Shown here: piece by piece, positions 18,959 through 26,198 of the stretch
How positions within the stretch are numbered: the stretch's first letter is position 1
How the letters are laid out: every line of letters starts with the position of its first letter
NCBI GenBank assembly: GCA_002256985.1
Contig: NCGO01000005.1
Coordinates: 62,001-126,000, forward strand
Direction: 5' to 3'
Length of the DNA: 64,000 bases
Source of the DNA: Novosphingobium sp. 28-62-57
GTDB taxonomy: Bacteria; Pseudomonadota; Alphaproteobacteria; Sphingomonadales; Sphingomonadaceae
Program-made: the position numbers and the translations under genes
Notes under the pieces: model-generated
What the model was told of the DNA's origin: nothing
Databases searched by the model: none
The model's input: only the letters and a program-made list of their open reading frames with translations

Positions 18959-19723
18959 ATGCGGATCATGACGCGATACGATTCAAGCGCATCTGCAATG
19001 TTATCCGTTTTGCGCCGCCATTTGCGCAAAGATGGGTGGACGATTCTGCGACTTTCGCAAGAAATCGGTGTGGGCGAGGCGACTATCAAGCGGTGGCTGG
19101 CGGGCAAAGGCCTGACCATCGACCGTCTGGAAGCCATGGCGCGGCTCTGCGGCATGGTGCTGGGCGACTTGGCGCGCGAGGCGGAGGACGCGCCGGGAGA
19201 GCTGGCGCACGAATTGACGCTGGCACAGGAAAAAGCGTTGTCGAGCAACATCTTCCTGTCATTCCTGTTCATGACGATCCTGAACGGGGTGCAGCCGGCC
19301 GAGACGGCGACGGACTTTGCCGTGCCTGCGCGCACGATGGAGGCGGCGCTGGCGCGGCTTGAGCGGCTTGCGCTGATTGACCGGTTGCGCAGCGGCAAAG
19401 TGCGGCCCCTGATCGATCGCACGATGGTGTTCCGCAAACAGCCGCTGCGCGCCCTGTTCGAACAGCATATGAAGCAGGTGTTTTTTGAGCTCGATTACAG
19501 CGCACCTGAAACGACCTACATTTCAGAGGTCGTCAAATTGTCCCACGCGGGTCAGGTGCAATTGGCCGACCTGATGGAGCAATTCCGCGTGCAAGTGCAG
19601 GCGCTGGCAGACCGTGACGCCGAAGGCGCTGCACCAACGCGCGAATGGGTGGGTGTGTTGAGCGTGATGCGGCGGCTTGATCTGTCTCCGATGCTGGAAG
19701 CGCAGGACGAGCTGGCCGGGTAA
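18959..19723 (+). CDS. XRE-like helix-turn-helix transcriptional regulator
   Basis: About 254 residues. Residues ~8-65 form a Cro/C1-like HTH (LRKDGWTILRLSQEIGVGEATIKRWLAGKGLTIDRLEAMARLCG). The remainder is a helical domain with a segment like a second winged helix (FAVPARTMEAALARLERLALIDRLRSGKVRP) and no recognised ligand motif. It is the only regulator gene in the steroid-related half of the window and lies divergent from an amidohydrolase, so it is a candidate controller of these genes. The start could be at 18959, 18968 or a TTG at 18932; none has a strong ribosome site. Confidence 0.75.
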   Translation: MRIMTRYDSSASAMLSVLRRHLRKDGWTILRLSQEIGVGEATIKRWLAGKGLTIDRLEAMARLCGMVLGDLAREAEDAPGELAHELTLAQEKALSSNIFLSFLFMTILNGVQPAETATDFAVPARTMEAALARLERLALIDRLRSGKVRPLIDRTMVFRKQPLRALFEQHMKQVFFELDYSAPETTYISEVVKLSHAGQVQLADLMEQFRVQVQALADRDAEGAAPTREWVGVLSVMRRLDLSPMLEAQDELAG

Positions 19724-19766
19724 GGCTGGCAAAGGTTGCACTCCAGCAAACGTGACCCCCCACAGC

Positions 19767-19855
19767 CGTCACCCCGGCGTAGGCCGGGGTCCATTTCTCC
19801 GAACACACTGCCGACTGACTGGCACAATGGATGCTGAACCAAGTTCAGCATGACG
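19767..19855. repeat. composite hairpin doublet R3
   Basis: CGTCACCCCGGCGTAGGCCGGGG-type hairpin followed by a GCTGAACCAAGTTCAGC hairpin ending in TGACG. It lies between the XRE-like regulator and the SDR gene at 19991. Confidence 0.75.
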
Positions 19856-19864
19856 GGATTTTTT

Positions 19865-19872
19865 TACGCATA
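19865..19872. promoter_or_regulatory. TACGCATA motif upstream of the SDR/SnoaL pair
   Basis: One of four TACGCATA sequences seen in intergenic regions of the accessory island (also 22633, 22723 and 32528), here extended as TACGCATAGT about 120 bases before the SDR start. Candidate shared operator; not demonstrated. Confidence 0.3.
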
Positions 19873-19990
19873 GTAATATCAAATTCAGCTGGAGACCTGA
19901 ATAAGCGCAAAATCATTGACTTCATTCCCACACTTTCTGACACTGCGCGCACACCGCCTGCGGTTGCGGACATAAGGAAAGGGAGAGAGC

Positions 19991-20761
19991 ATGGAAGCCA
20001 ATTTTCCATCAGGAGCCACGATCGTATTCGGCGGTAGCGGCGGCATCGGGCGCGGCGTGGCGCTCGAATTTGCGCGTGAAGGCAGCGATGTGGCAGTGGT
20101 CTATCGTTCAAAGCCCGATGTGGCCGAAGCCGTTGCGGCACAAGCGCGTGAGGCCGGGCGCAAAGCCTCGATCCATCAGGCCGATGTGCGTGACCGGGCG
20201 CAAGTCGTCGCCGCCTTTGCCGATGCGGCGGCCACCCATGGGCGCATTCATACCGTGGTCTGGGCCGCAGGGCCGGTGGTGCCGCAAGTGCTGATCGCTG
20301 ATTGGACCGAGGCGATGTTCCGCGATTCGATGGAGATCGAGGCGTTCGGCTTTAACAACGCGGTCCACACCGCGCTGCCGCACATGCGCGCCAACGGTGG
20401 GGGCAGCTTCGTCCATCTGGGTTCTGCCGGGCACGATTGGTGGCCCAAACTTGATGGCCTTTCGGTAGTGCCCAAGGCCTGCAACGAAGCCTTGATCAAG
20501 GGCATCGCCAAGGAAGAAGGCTTCCACGAAATCCGCGCCAATTCGATCCTTGTCGGCGTGATCGATGCCGGGCAGTTCAAGATCGGGCAGGAAGCGGGCA
20601 CCTTCACGCCCGAATGGGAAGCCGCGGTCAAATCCATGCTGCCCTTGAAGCGCTGGGGCACGCCGCAGGATATCGGGCAGGCAGCGGTCTATTTCGCATC
20701 GCGCCGGGGTAATTACGTGACCGGGCAGACCATTTCGGTCGGCGGCGGCTTCGGTGTCTAA
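19991..20761 (+). CDS. SDR-family protein lacking the catalytic tyrosine
   Basis: A 256-residue Rossmann-fold short-chain dehydrogenase/reductase. The cofactor loop is FGGSGGIGRG and the C-terminus YVTGQTISVGGGFG is typical. The active site is not: the conserved Ser is present in HLGSAGHDWW, but the YxxxK position reads SVVPK, so Tyr is replaced by Ser. The NNAG motif is altered to WAAG. The enzyme may be non-reducing, may use another acid/base, or may act as a structural partner. Its stop overlaps the GTG start of the following SnoaL-like gene, so the two are coupled. GGGAGAG precedes the start. Confidence 0.82.
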   Translation: MEANFPSGATIVFGGSGGIGRGVALEFAREGSDVAVVYRSKPDVAEAVAAQAREAGRKASIHQADVRDRAQVVAAFADAAATHGRIHTVVWAAGPVVPQVLIADWTEAMFRDSMEIEAFGFNNAVHTALPHMRANGGGSFVHLGSAGHDWWPKLDGLSVVPKACNEALIKGIAKEEGFHEIRANSILVGVIDAGQFKIGQEAGTFTPEWEAAVKSMLPLKRWGTPQDIGQAAVYFASRRGNYVTGQTISVGGGFGV

Positions 20762-21284
20762 ATTGGCGCCACACGCCATCGGGGTGGAGGAGCTGGCGAC
20801 GCGCGAAGCGCTGCGCCACCTCGCCACCGCTTATGGCCACGCGATTGACCGCCGCGATTGGGCGCTGCTGCGCACGCTCTATCACGATGATGGCGTGGAC
20901 GATCACACGCCCTATTATTGTGGCACGGTCGATGGTTACATCGCCTGGCTGCCCACGATGATGGCCAACTGGCGCGCAACGATGCACACCGCGCTGTCAT
21001 GCCTCTTCGCTATCGATGGTGATCAAGCGCAAGGCGAGATCACCGCGCGGGCATGGCACATGACGCTCGACGGCACGCGCCAGTTCGTGGCGTGGGGCCG
21101 CTATGCCGATCACTATGCGCGCCGCGATGGCGTGTGGCGCTTTGCCCGCCGCTCGTTCATCCTCGATTTTGCCGAGGATCTGCCCGTGGCCAATGGCGAT
21201 GATTTCGGCAGCGAAGGCGTCGGCACCGGGCGCGCTGGGGCCGATGATCCGGTCTACGCGCGGTTGGCGATGTTTGGCAGATAG
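20754..21284 (+). CDS. SnoaL-like (NTF2-fold) protein, possible steroid dehydratase or isomerase
   Basis: A 176-residue cone-fold protein of the SnoaL_4 type. Near residue 27 it has YGHAIDRRDW, the Tyr-x4-Asp arrangement seen in bile-acid 7-dehydratases and related enzymes; a His follows in the MHTALS strand, and WRFARRS lies near the C-terminus. These fit the general acid/base set of the family by eye, but no activity can be assigned. The GTG start overlaps the upstream SDR stop (8 bases). The 3' end overlaps the convergent MFS gene by 31 bases. Confidence 0.78.
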   Translation: MSKLAPHAIGVEELATREALRHLATAYGHAIDRRDWALLRTLYHDDGVDDHTPYYCGTVDGYIAWLPTMMANWRATMHTALSCLFAIDGDQAQGEITARAWHMTLDGTRQFVAWGRYADHYARRDGVWRFARRSFILDFAEDLPVANGDDFGSEGVGTGRAGADDPVYARLAMFGR

Positions 21285-22609
21285 CTGATCACGCCCGCCG
21301 CAAGGTTCAGCTTGTCGCGCTCCAGCGAACTCACCGTCCGCCATGCCGCCCATACACCGATATAGCCGGTGGGGATCGCCACGCTCAGCCCGATGCGCAA
21401 CCCATGCGGCCCGGCGCCGGCAATCCAGTCGCTCAACTGGCCGGCAATCACCGGCCCCAAAACGGTCGCAAACATGCTGGAAATCAGCAGCACCAGCGCG
21501 GTGCCGGTGGCGCGGTGGGCGTTGGGCAGCAGGTATTGCAAGCCCGCCAGCACGCCAACTGACCAGCCCCCGCCCATCAGCCCTGATGGCAGCGCAAACA
21601 GCCGCGCCATGGTCAGGCTTTCGCTCCAGGTCACGATCAGGATCATCGTGGTCGCCCCGAACAGGGCCAGCGCGGTCAACCGCAGTTGCATGGTCGCGTC
21701 ATTCTTGCCCAGCTTGTCGGTCAGGAAGCCAAAGCCCAGCACGCCCAGCAACCCCGGCAGGCCGAAGGACAGCGCGAAGGTGGCCCCGGCGGCTTGCGTC
21801 GAAAGGCCATAGGCGCGCTCGAACAGTGCAGGCCCCCACATGCCGAAAGTCACGCCCGAAAGCGAACCCAGCGCCATGATCGTGGCCAGATAGCGCACCG
21901 AAGGCGTGCCGATCAGCAGCTTCATCGTCGATCCTAGCGGCAGCACCGGCGCGGCATGGGCCACCGGATCGCGCGCCGGTTCGCGCACGATCAGCCACGT
22001 GGCGAGCGCCACGATAAGCCCGACCACGCCCAGCGCATGAAACGCGGTTTGCCAGTCGCTTGCTGCGGCAATGGCAGGCCCTCCGGCCAGCCCGCTCATC
22101 TGCCCGATGTAGATCGCGGTGCCCAGCAGCGCAAAAGCGCGCCCGCGCTCGGCAATGGGGAAGTAGGCAGCGATCAGGGCGGCAGCCGGAGCCTGATAGG
22201 CCGCCTCGCCAATGCCCACGCCCACGCGGGCGAGCGCCAGCATGGCAGGGCTGGTCGCCATGCCTGAAAGCAGCGTGAAAAAGCTCCAGAAACCGCAGCC
22301 ACCGGCAATGATCAACACGCGCGATTTGCGGTCTGCCAGCCGCGCAATCGGCAGCGTGAACACGGTGTAGAGCAGCGCGAAAGCTGGCCCCATCAGCAGG
22401 CCCATCACCGTATCGCTGATGCCGAAATGCGCCTTGATCGGTTGGGCAAGGCCGGGGATCAGAAAGCGGTCGGCGTAGTTCAGGATCGCCACCAGCACGA
22501 TCAGGAACAGCGCCAGCCAGCGGTTGGTCAGCGGGCGACCGGCTGCGGTCATGGTTGCTGCGGGAAGGGGGGCAGCAATTGTACCACTGCTGCCAACGGC
22601 ATTGGTCAT
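21254..22609 (-). CDS. MFS transporter (spinster-like)
   Basis: A 451-residue 12-TM major facilitator. TM1 contains ILNYADRFLIPGLAQPI (the N-Y-x-D-R signature of spinster-like and anion:cation symporter families), and loop 2-3 holds the MFS motif ARLADRKSRV. A GVGIGEAAYQAP segment in TM4-5 is also typical. A start at 22609 with GGGAGAG is chosen; a longer reading to 22750 would precede the first TM without similarity. Divergent from the SnoaL-like gene at 22772, with two TACGCATA-type sites between them. Transport of steroids, bile salts or organic acids is likely but not identified. Confidence 0.9.
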   Translation of the reverse strand: MTNAVGSSGTIAAPLPAATMTAAGRPLTNRWLALFLIVLVAILNYADRFLIPGLAQPIKAHFGISDTVMGLLMGPAFALLYTVFTLPIARLADRKSRVLIIAGGCGFWSFFTLLSGMATSPAMLALARVGVGIGEAAYQAPAAALIAAYFPIAERGRAFALLGTAIYIGQMSGLAGGPAIAAASDWQTAFHALGVVGLIVALATWLIVREPARDPVAHAAPVLPLGSTMKLLIGTPSVRYLATIMALGSLSGVTFGMWGPALFERAYGLSTQAAGATFALSFGLPGLLGVLGFGFLTDKLGKNDATMQLRLTALALFGATTMILIVTWSESLTMARLFALPSGLMGGGWSVGVLAGLQYLLPNAHRATGTALVLLISSMFATVLGPVIAGQLSDWIAGAGPHGLRIGLSVAIPTGYIGVWAAWRTVSSLERDKLNLAAGVISYLPNIANRA

Positions 22610-22632
22610 CAGGTCTCTCCCGCAGCGCTTTA

Positions 22633-22730
22633 TATGCGTATTATTTTTTGGCATATACTCCGCAAATGGCGCAAGGTAAACGTTCAATTCGCGTGGGTGT
22701 GGTGATTGTGGTGCAATCAGGCTATGCGTA
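22633..22730. promoter_or_regulatory. two TATGCGTA sites in the divergent MFS/SnoaL promoter region
   Basis: TATGCGTA at 22633-22640 and 22723-22730, both the reverse complement of the TACGCATA found at 19865 and 32528. They lie 24 bases from the MFS start and 42 from the SnoaL start, as expected for sites controlling both genes. Inference only. Confidence 0.35.
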
Positions 22731-22771
22731 TGGCAGTGCATCGAACACACCGAATCGCTTGGGAGAGCTCA

Positions 22772-23275
22772 ATGTCCGTCACTCTGGAAAGCCTTGCCGC
22801 CCGTCTCACCGCGCTGGAAGACAAGGAAGCGATCCGCGCGCTGAAGGCGCAATATCTGCGGGCCTGCGATCTGAAGCAGCCCGATGTGGTGCGCGAATGC
22901 TTTGCCCCGGGCGATATCCGCATTGCCTATCAGAACTTCCCCGAATTCACCAATCGGGACGATTTTGTTGAAATCTATCGCCAGATGGGTTGCCAGCCGG
23001 GCGTCTATGACATTCACCACGCCACCAATGCCGAAATCGAACTGACCGGGCCAGACAGCGCCACCGCCAAATGGGCACTCAATTTCCGCACGATCCTGAC
23101 CGGCCCCCGCCAGATCGTCCGCCTCGCGGTGGAATACGAAGACGTCTACGCCAAGCGCGATGGCCGCTGGTGGATCGTTGAAACGGTCAGCTACGTCACC
23201 TCGATGCTGACCGAACAGGTCGGCGAAGATGGTAGCGTGACGGTCGTGGCTCTGGCTGAGGCGCCTGCAGCCTGA
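22772..23275 (+). CDS. SnoaL-like (NTF2-fold) protein
   Basis: A 167-residue protein with an N-terminal helix (LAARLTALEDKEAIRALKAQYLRACDLK), then the alpha+beta cone fold. The Tyr-x4-Asp arrangement appears as YLRACD, with IHHATNAEI in the central strand and WWIVETVSYV near the end. It resembles family members annotated as nuclear transport factor 2 or SnoaL-like and shares the architecture of the other SnoaL proteins in the window. Start at 22772 with GGGAGAG. Monocistronic; hairpin doublet R4 follows. Confidence 0.75.
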   Translation: MSVTLESLAARLTALEDKEAIRALKAQYLRACDLKQPDVVRECFAPGDIRIAYQNFPEFTNRDDFVEIYRQMGCQPGVYDIHHATNAEIELTGPDSATAKWALNFRTILTGPRQIVRLAVEYEDVYAKRDGRWWIVETVSYVTSMLTEQVGEDGSVTVVALAEAPAA

Positions 23276-23329
23276 TCGCCGCGTATCGGAAACCGGGATC
23301 GTCCGGCTTCCATAAACAACTCTCGAATT

Positions 23330-23418
23330 CGTCATGCTGAACTTGTTTCAGCATCCATTTTGCCGATCGAGCGGCAGTTTGCGATGAGAAATGGACCCCG
23401 GCCTTCGCCGGGGTGACG
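23330..23418. repeat. composite hairpin doublet R4
   Basis: Starts CGTCATGCTGAACTTGTTTC and ends GGCCTTCGCCGGGGTGACG. It lies between a SnoaL-like gene and a convergent amidohydrolase gene, so it may serve as terminator for both. Confidence 0.75.
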
Positions 23419-23436
23419 ATTTAATAGGGGGGTCGA

Positions 23437-25194
23437 TTAAACAGGCACCGCCAAAACCGGTGCCTGCTGCATCCCGCGCACCACCCGTCCGGGGCGCTGA
23501 TCCGTCGGCTGATCGCCGCGCCGGATCACTTGCCCGCTGACCACCGTGGCGACATAGCCGCTGGCCGTCTGGTCCAGCCGCCGCCCGCCGCCGGGAAGAT
23601 CGTGCCGGATCACCGGTGCATGCAGGCGCAGCGCGGCCAGATCGATCACGTTGACATCGGCCTTGTATCCTGTGCGCAACAGCCCCCGATCCATCAACCC
23701 CGCCACGCGTGCAGGCTTGGCTGCCAGCATGTGGACGACCTCTGCCACCGACAGCCGCTCACCCGCCCGGTCACGCACCCACCATGTCAGCATGAACGTG
23801 GGGTAGCTGGCATCGCAGATCGCTGCATAGTGCGCGCCGCCATCGCCAAGGCCGATCACCGTATCGGCACGGCGCACCAGCGGGATCAGCGCATCGAGCC
23901 GCGCTTCATGGAAATTGCCCAGCGTGTTCAGGATCATGCCGGTGCCGCCGTTTTCCATCAGCACGTCATAGGCTACCTCTTCCGGGCTGCGGCCTTGCGC
24001 GCGGGCCAGTGCGCCGATGCTCTGGTCGGCATCGGGTTCATACTGCGGCGGATCGCCAAACGGGAACATCCAGTCCCAGTTGCGCGTCAGCATGGCCAGC
24101 GGATGGCCCGGCTGCGGCATCTCGGCCAGCAGGCGCGCGCGCATGGCCGGATCGCGCAACTGCACCACCTGTTCCTCCAGCGGCAGATCCACCAGCGGCC
24201 GATACGATGGGCACAGGCAGAACGGATGGGTGGACAGCGCCCAGCCCGAAACCATGCCCACCGGGCGCGGCAGAATCTGGGGTGAGATATCCAGCCCGCG
24301 CGCATTGGCTTCATCCACCATGCGCAGCGGCGCGTCCCAGGTGTTCGGCCCGCTGTTGGCCAGCGCCAGCGTGAAAGTGGCTGGGCGGCCTGCGCTTTCC
24401 GCCACCGCGATAAGGCGGGTCAGCTCGTCCTCCCACGTTTCAAACGGCGCATCCAGCACCGCCTGAAACACCCCGGTCCCGGCTTCGGCCAGTGCTTCGC
24501 AAATGGCGATCAACTCGTGCGTTTCTGCGCCATATGTCGGGATCAACTCGCCCGCCTTGGTGCGGTGCATGTTGAGCCGCGATGTGGCAAAGCCGATTGC
24601 GCCTGCGGCCAAAGCCTCTCGCGCAATATCGCGCATCTGCGCCAGATCATCCTGCGTCGCCACTTCCCGCGCCAGCGCACGATCGCCCATCACCCACACG
24701 CGCAACGGGCTGTGCGGAAGCAGACAGGCCACATCGATATCGCGCGGGCGCGCGGCCAGGGCATCAAGGTATTGCGGAAACGTCTCCCAATCCCACGGCA
24801 ACCCTTGCGCCATGACCACGCCGGGAATGTCTTCCACGCCCTCCATCAGCCGGATCAGCGCCTGATGATCGGCCTTGCGGCACGGCGCAAAGCCCACGCC
24901 GCAATTGCCGAGAACGGCGGTGGTCACCCCGTGCGAGCTGCTGGGCGATAGCGTGTCAGACCACACCGCCTGCCCATCATAATGCGTGTGAATATCGACA
25001 AAGCCCGGCGTCACGATGCAGCCTGTGGCGTCAACTTCCTCATGCGCCGCACCGCCAAAATGCGCACCGACAAAGGCGATCACGCCCCCACGCACCGCAA
25101 CATCGCCGATGAACGGCTCTCCGCCCGATCCATCGACAATCGTGCCGCCCCGGACTACCAAATCGGCGAATTCAGCCTGCGCGGTCATCATCAC
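23437..25194 (-). CDS. D-aminoacylase-type amidohydrolase (second copy)
   Basis: A 585-residue paralogue of the protein at 17074. Metal-site motifs are HTHYDG (about residue 70), LGNCGVG, a RLNMHRTKAGE segment that matches true D-aminoacylases better than the first copy, and LGDGGAH near residue 455; the C-terminal GYKADVNVID block is present. Cytoplasmic, no signal. It stands alone on the minus strand, divergent from an SDR/TonB-receptor pair. Having two such genes among steroid genes suggests an amide- or ring-opening step that the standard actinobacterial scheme does not include. Three consecutive ATGs open the frame, so the start is uncertain by up to six bases. Confidence 0.78.
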   Translation of the reverse strand: MMMTAQAEFADLVVRGGTIVDGSGGEPFIGDVAVRGGVIAFVGAHFGGAAHEEVDATGCIVTPGFVDIHTHYDGQAVWSDTLSPSSSHGVTTAVLGNCGVGFAPCRKADHQALIRLMEGVEDIPGVVMAQGLPWDWETFPQYLDALAARPRDIDVACLLPHSPLRVWVMGDRALAREVATQDDLAQMRDIAREALAAGAIGFATSRLNMHRTKAGELIPTYGAETHELIAICEALAEAGTGVFQAVLDAPFETWEDELTRLIAVAESAGRPATFTLALANSGPNTWDAPLRMVDEANARGLDISPQILPRPVGMVSGWALSTHPFCLCPSYRPLVDLPLEEQVVQLRDPAMRARLLAEMPQPGHPLAMLTRNWDWMFPFGDPPQYEPDADQSIGALARAQGRSPEEVAYDVLMENGGTGMILNTLGNFHEARLDALIPLVRRADTVIGLGDGGAHYAAICDASYPTFMLTWWVRDRAGERLSVAEVVHMLAAKPARVAGLMDRGLLRTGYKADVNVIDLAALRLHAPVIRHDLPGGGRRLDQTASGYVATVVSGQVIRRGDQPTDQRPGRVVRGMQQAPVLAVPV

Positions 25195-25362
25195 TCTCCC
25201 ATGTTTGGGTGCTTGATATCCGATGAACAGGCCCGCGGCAATGACTCTGCCAAGTTTTCAGCGTTTGAAAATCCGCATATATCATATAAACCGTGTTTCT
25301 GACCGGCCTTTGCGTTATATGCTACCGGCAGTGCTACGAAACATCGGAGAGGATTCGGGACT

Positions 25363-26118
25363 ATGATCGATTATGGCCTTCACGGCAAAGTGGCGCTCGT
25401 CACCGGCGCAAGCGGCGGCATTGGCCGCGCCACGGCGCTGGTCTTTGCACGATCGGGTGCCAGCGTGCTGGTGAGCGATGTGAATGAGGCAGGCGGGGCC
25501 GAAACGGTCGCCATGATCGAAGCCGCAGGCGGCAAGGCTGCCTTCCACCGCTGCGATGTGTCCAAGTCTGACGAGGTCAAGGCGATGGTCGCCGCTGCCG
25601 TCTCCACCTTCGGCGGGCTCGATTGCGCGTTCAACAATGCCGGGATCAACCGCCTGGGCGATGATGAATATGATGATGCCATCTGGGAGCGCAACATGGG
25701 CATCAACCTGTCGGGCGTGATGCGCTGCATGCGCGAAGAGGCCGAAGTGATGCTGACGCGCGGCGGCGGGGCTATCGTCAACACCGCTTCGATCAATGGC
25801 ATCGTCGGCAATGGCGGCCAGCCCGCCTATGTCGCCGCCAAGCACGGCGTTGTCGGCCTTGCCCGCCACGGCGCACTGCGCTGGGCGCAGGCCGGCATCC
25901 GCGTCAACGCGGTGTGCCCCGGCGTAATCGAAACCCCGATGACCGCGCCCTTGGTCGCCAGCCCGGAAATGAAAAAGGTGATCGATTCGATGACGCCAAT
26001 GGGCCGCATGGGCACCGCCGAGGAAATCGCCGAAGCGGTGGTCTGGCTCTGCTCACCCGCCGCCAGCTTCGTGACGGGCCATGCGATGGTCGTCGATGGC
26101 GGCGCTACCGCAGTCTGA
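25363..26118 (+). CDS. SDR-family oxidoreductase
   Basis: A 251-residue classical SDR with all key sites: TGASGGIGRA cofactor loop, NNAGIN, Ser in TASING, YVAAK active site (about residues 151-155) and a C-terminal VTGHAMVVDGG. Probably an NAD(P)-dependent alcohol/ketone dehydrogenase; a hydroxysteroid dehydrogenase is possible from context. It precedes a TonB-receptor gene by 80 bases in the same direction. Confidence 0.85.
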   Translation: MIDYGLHGKVALVTGASGGIGRATALVFARSGASVLVSDVNEAGGAETVAMIEAAGGKAAFHRCDVSKSDEVKAMVAAAVSTFGGLDCAFNNAGINRLGDDEYDDAIWERNMGINLSGVMRCMREEAEVMLTRGGGAIVNTASINGIVGNGGQPAYVAAKHGVVGLARHGALRWAQAGIRVNAVCPGVIETPMTAPLVASPEMKKVIDSMTPMGRMGTAEEIAEAVVWLCSPAASFVTGHAMVVDGGATAV

Positions 26119-26198
26119 ACACGAACTGATACCGGGGTAGCCGCGCTGCAAGGCGCGGCGCTTCGCCAAGATAAAAAACATATACAGGGATTGACGTT

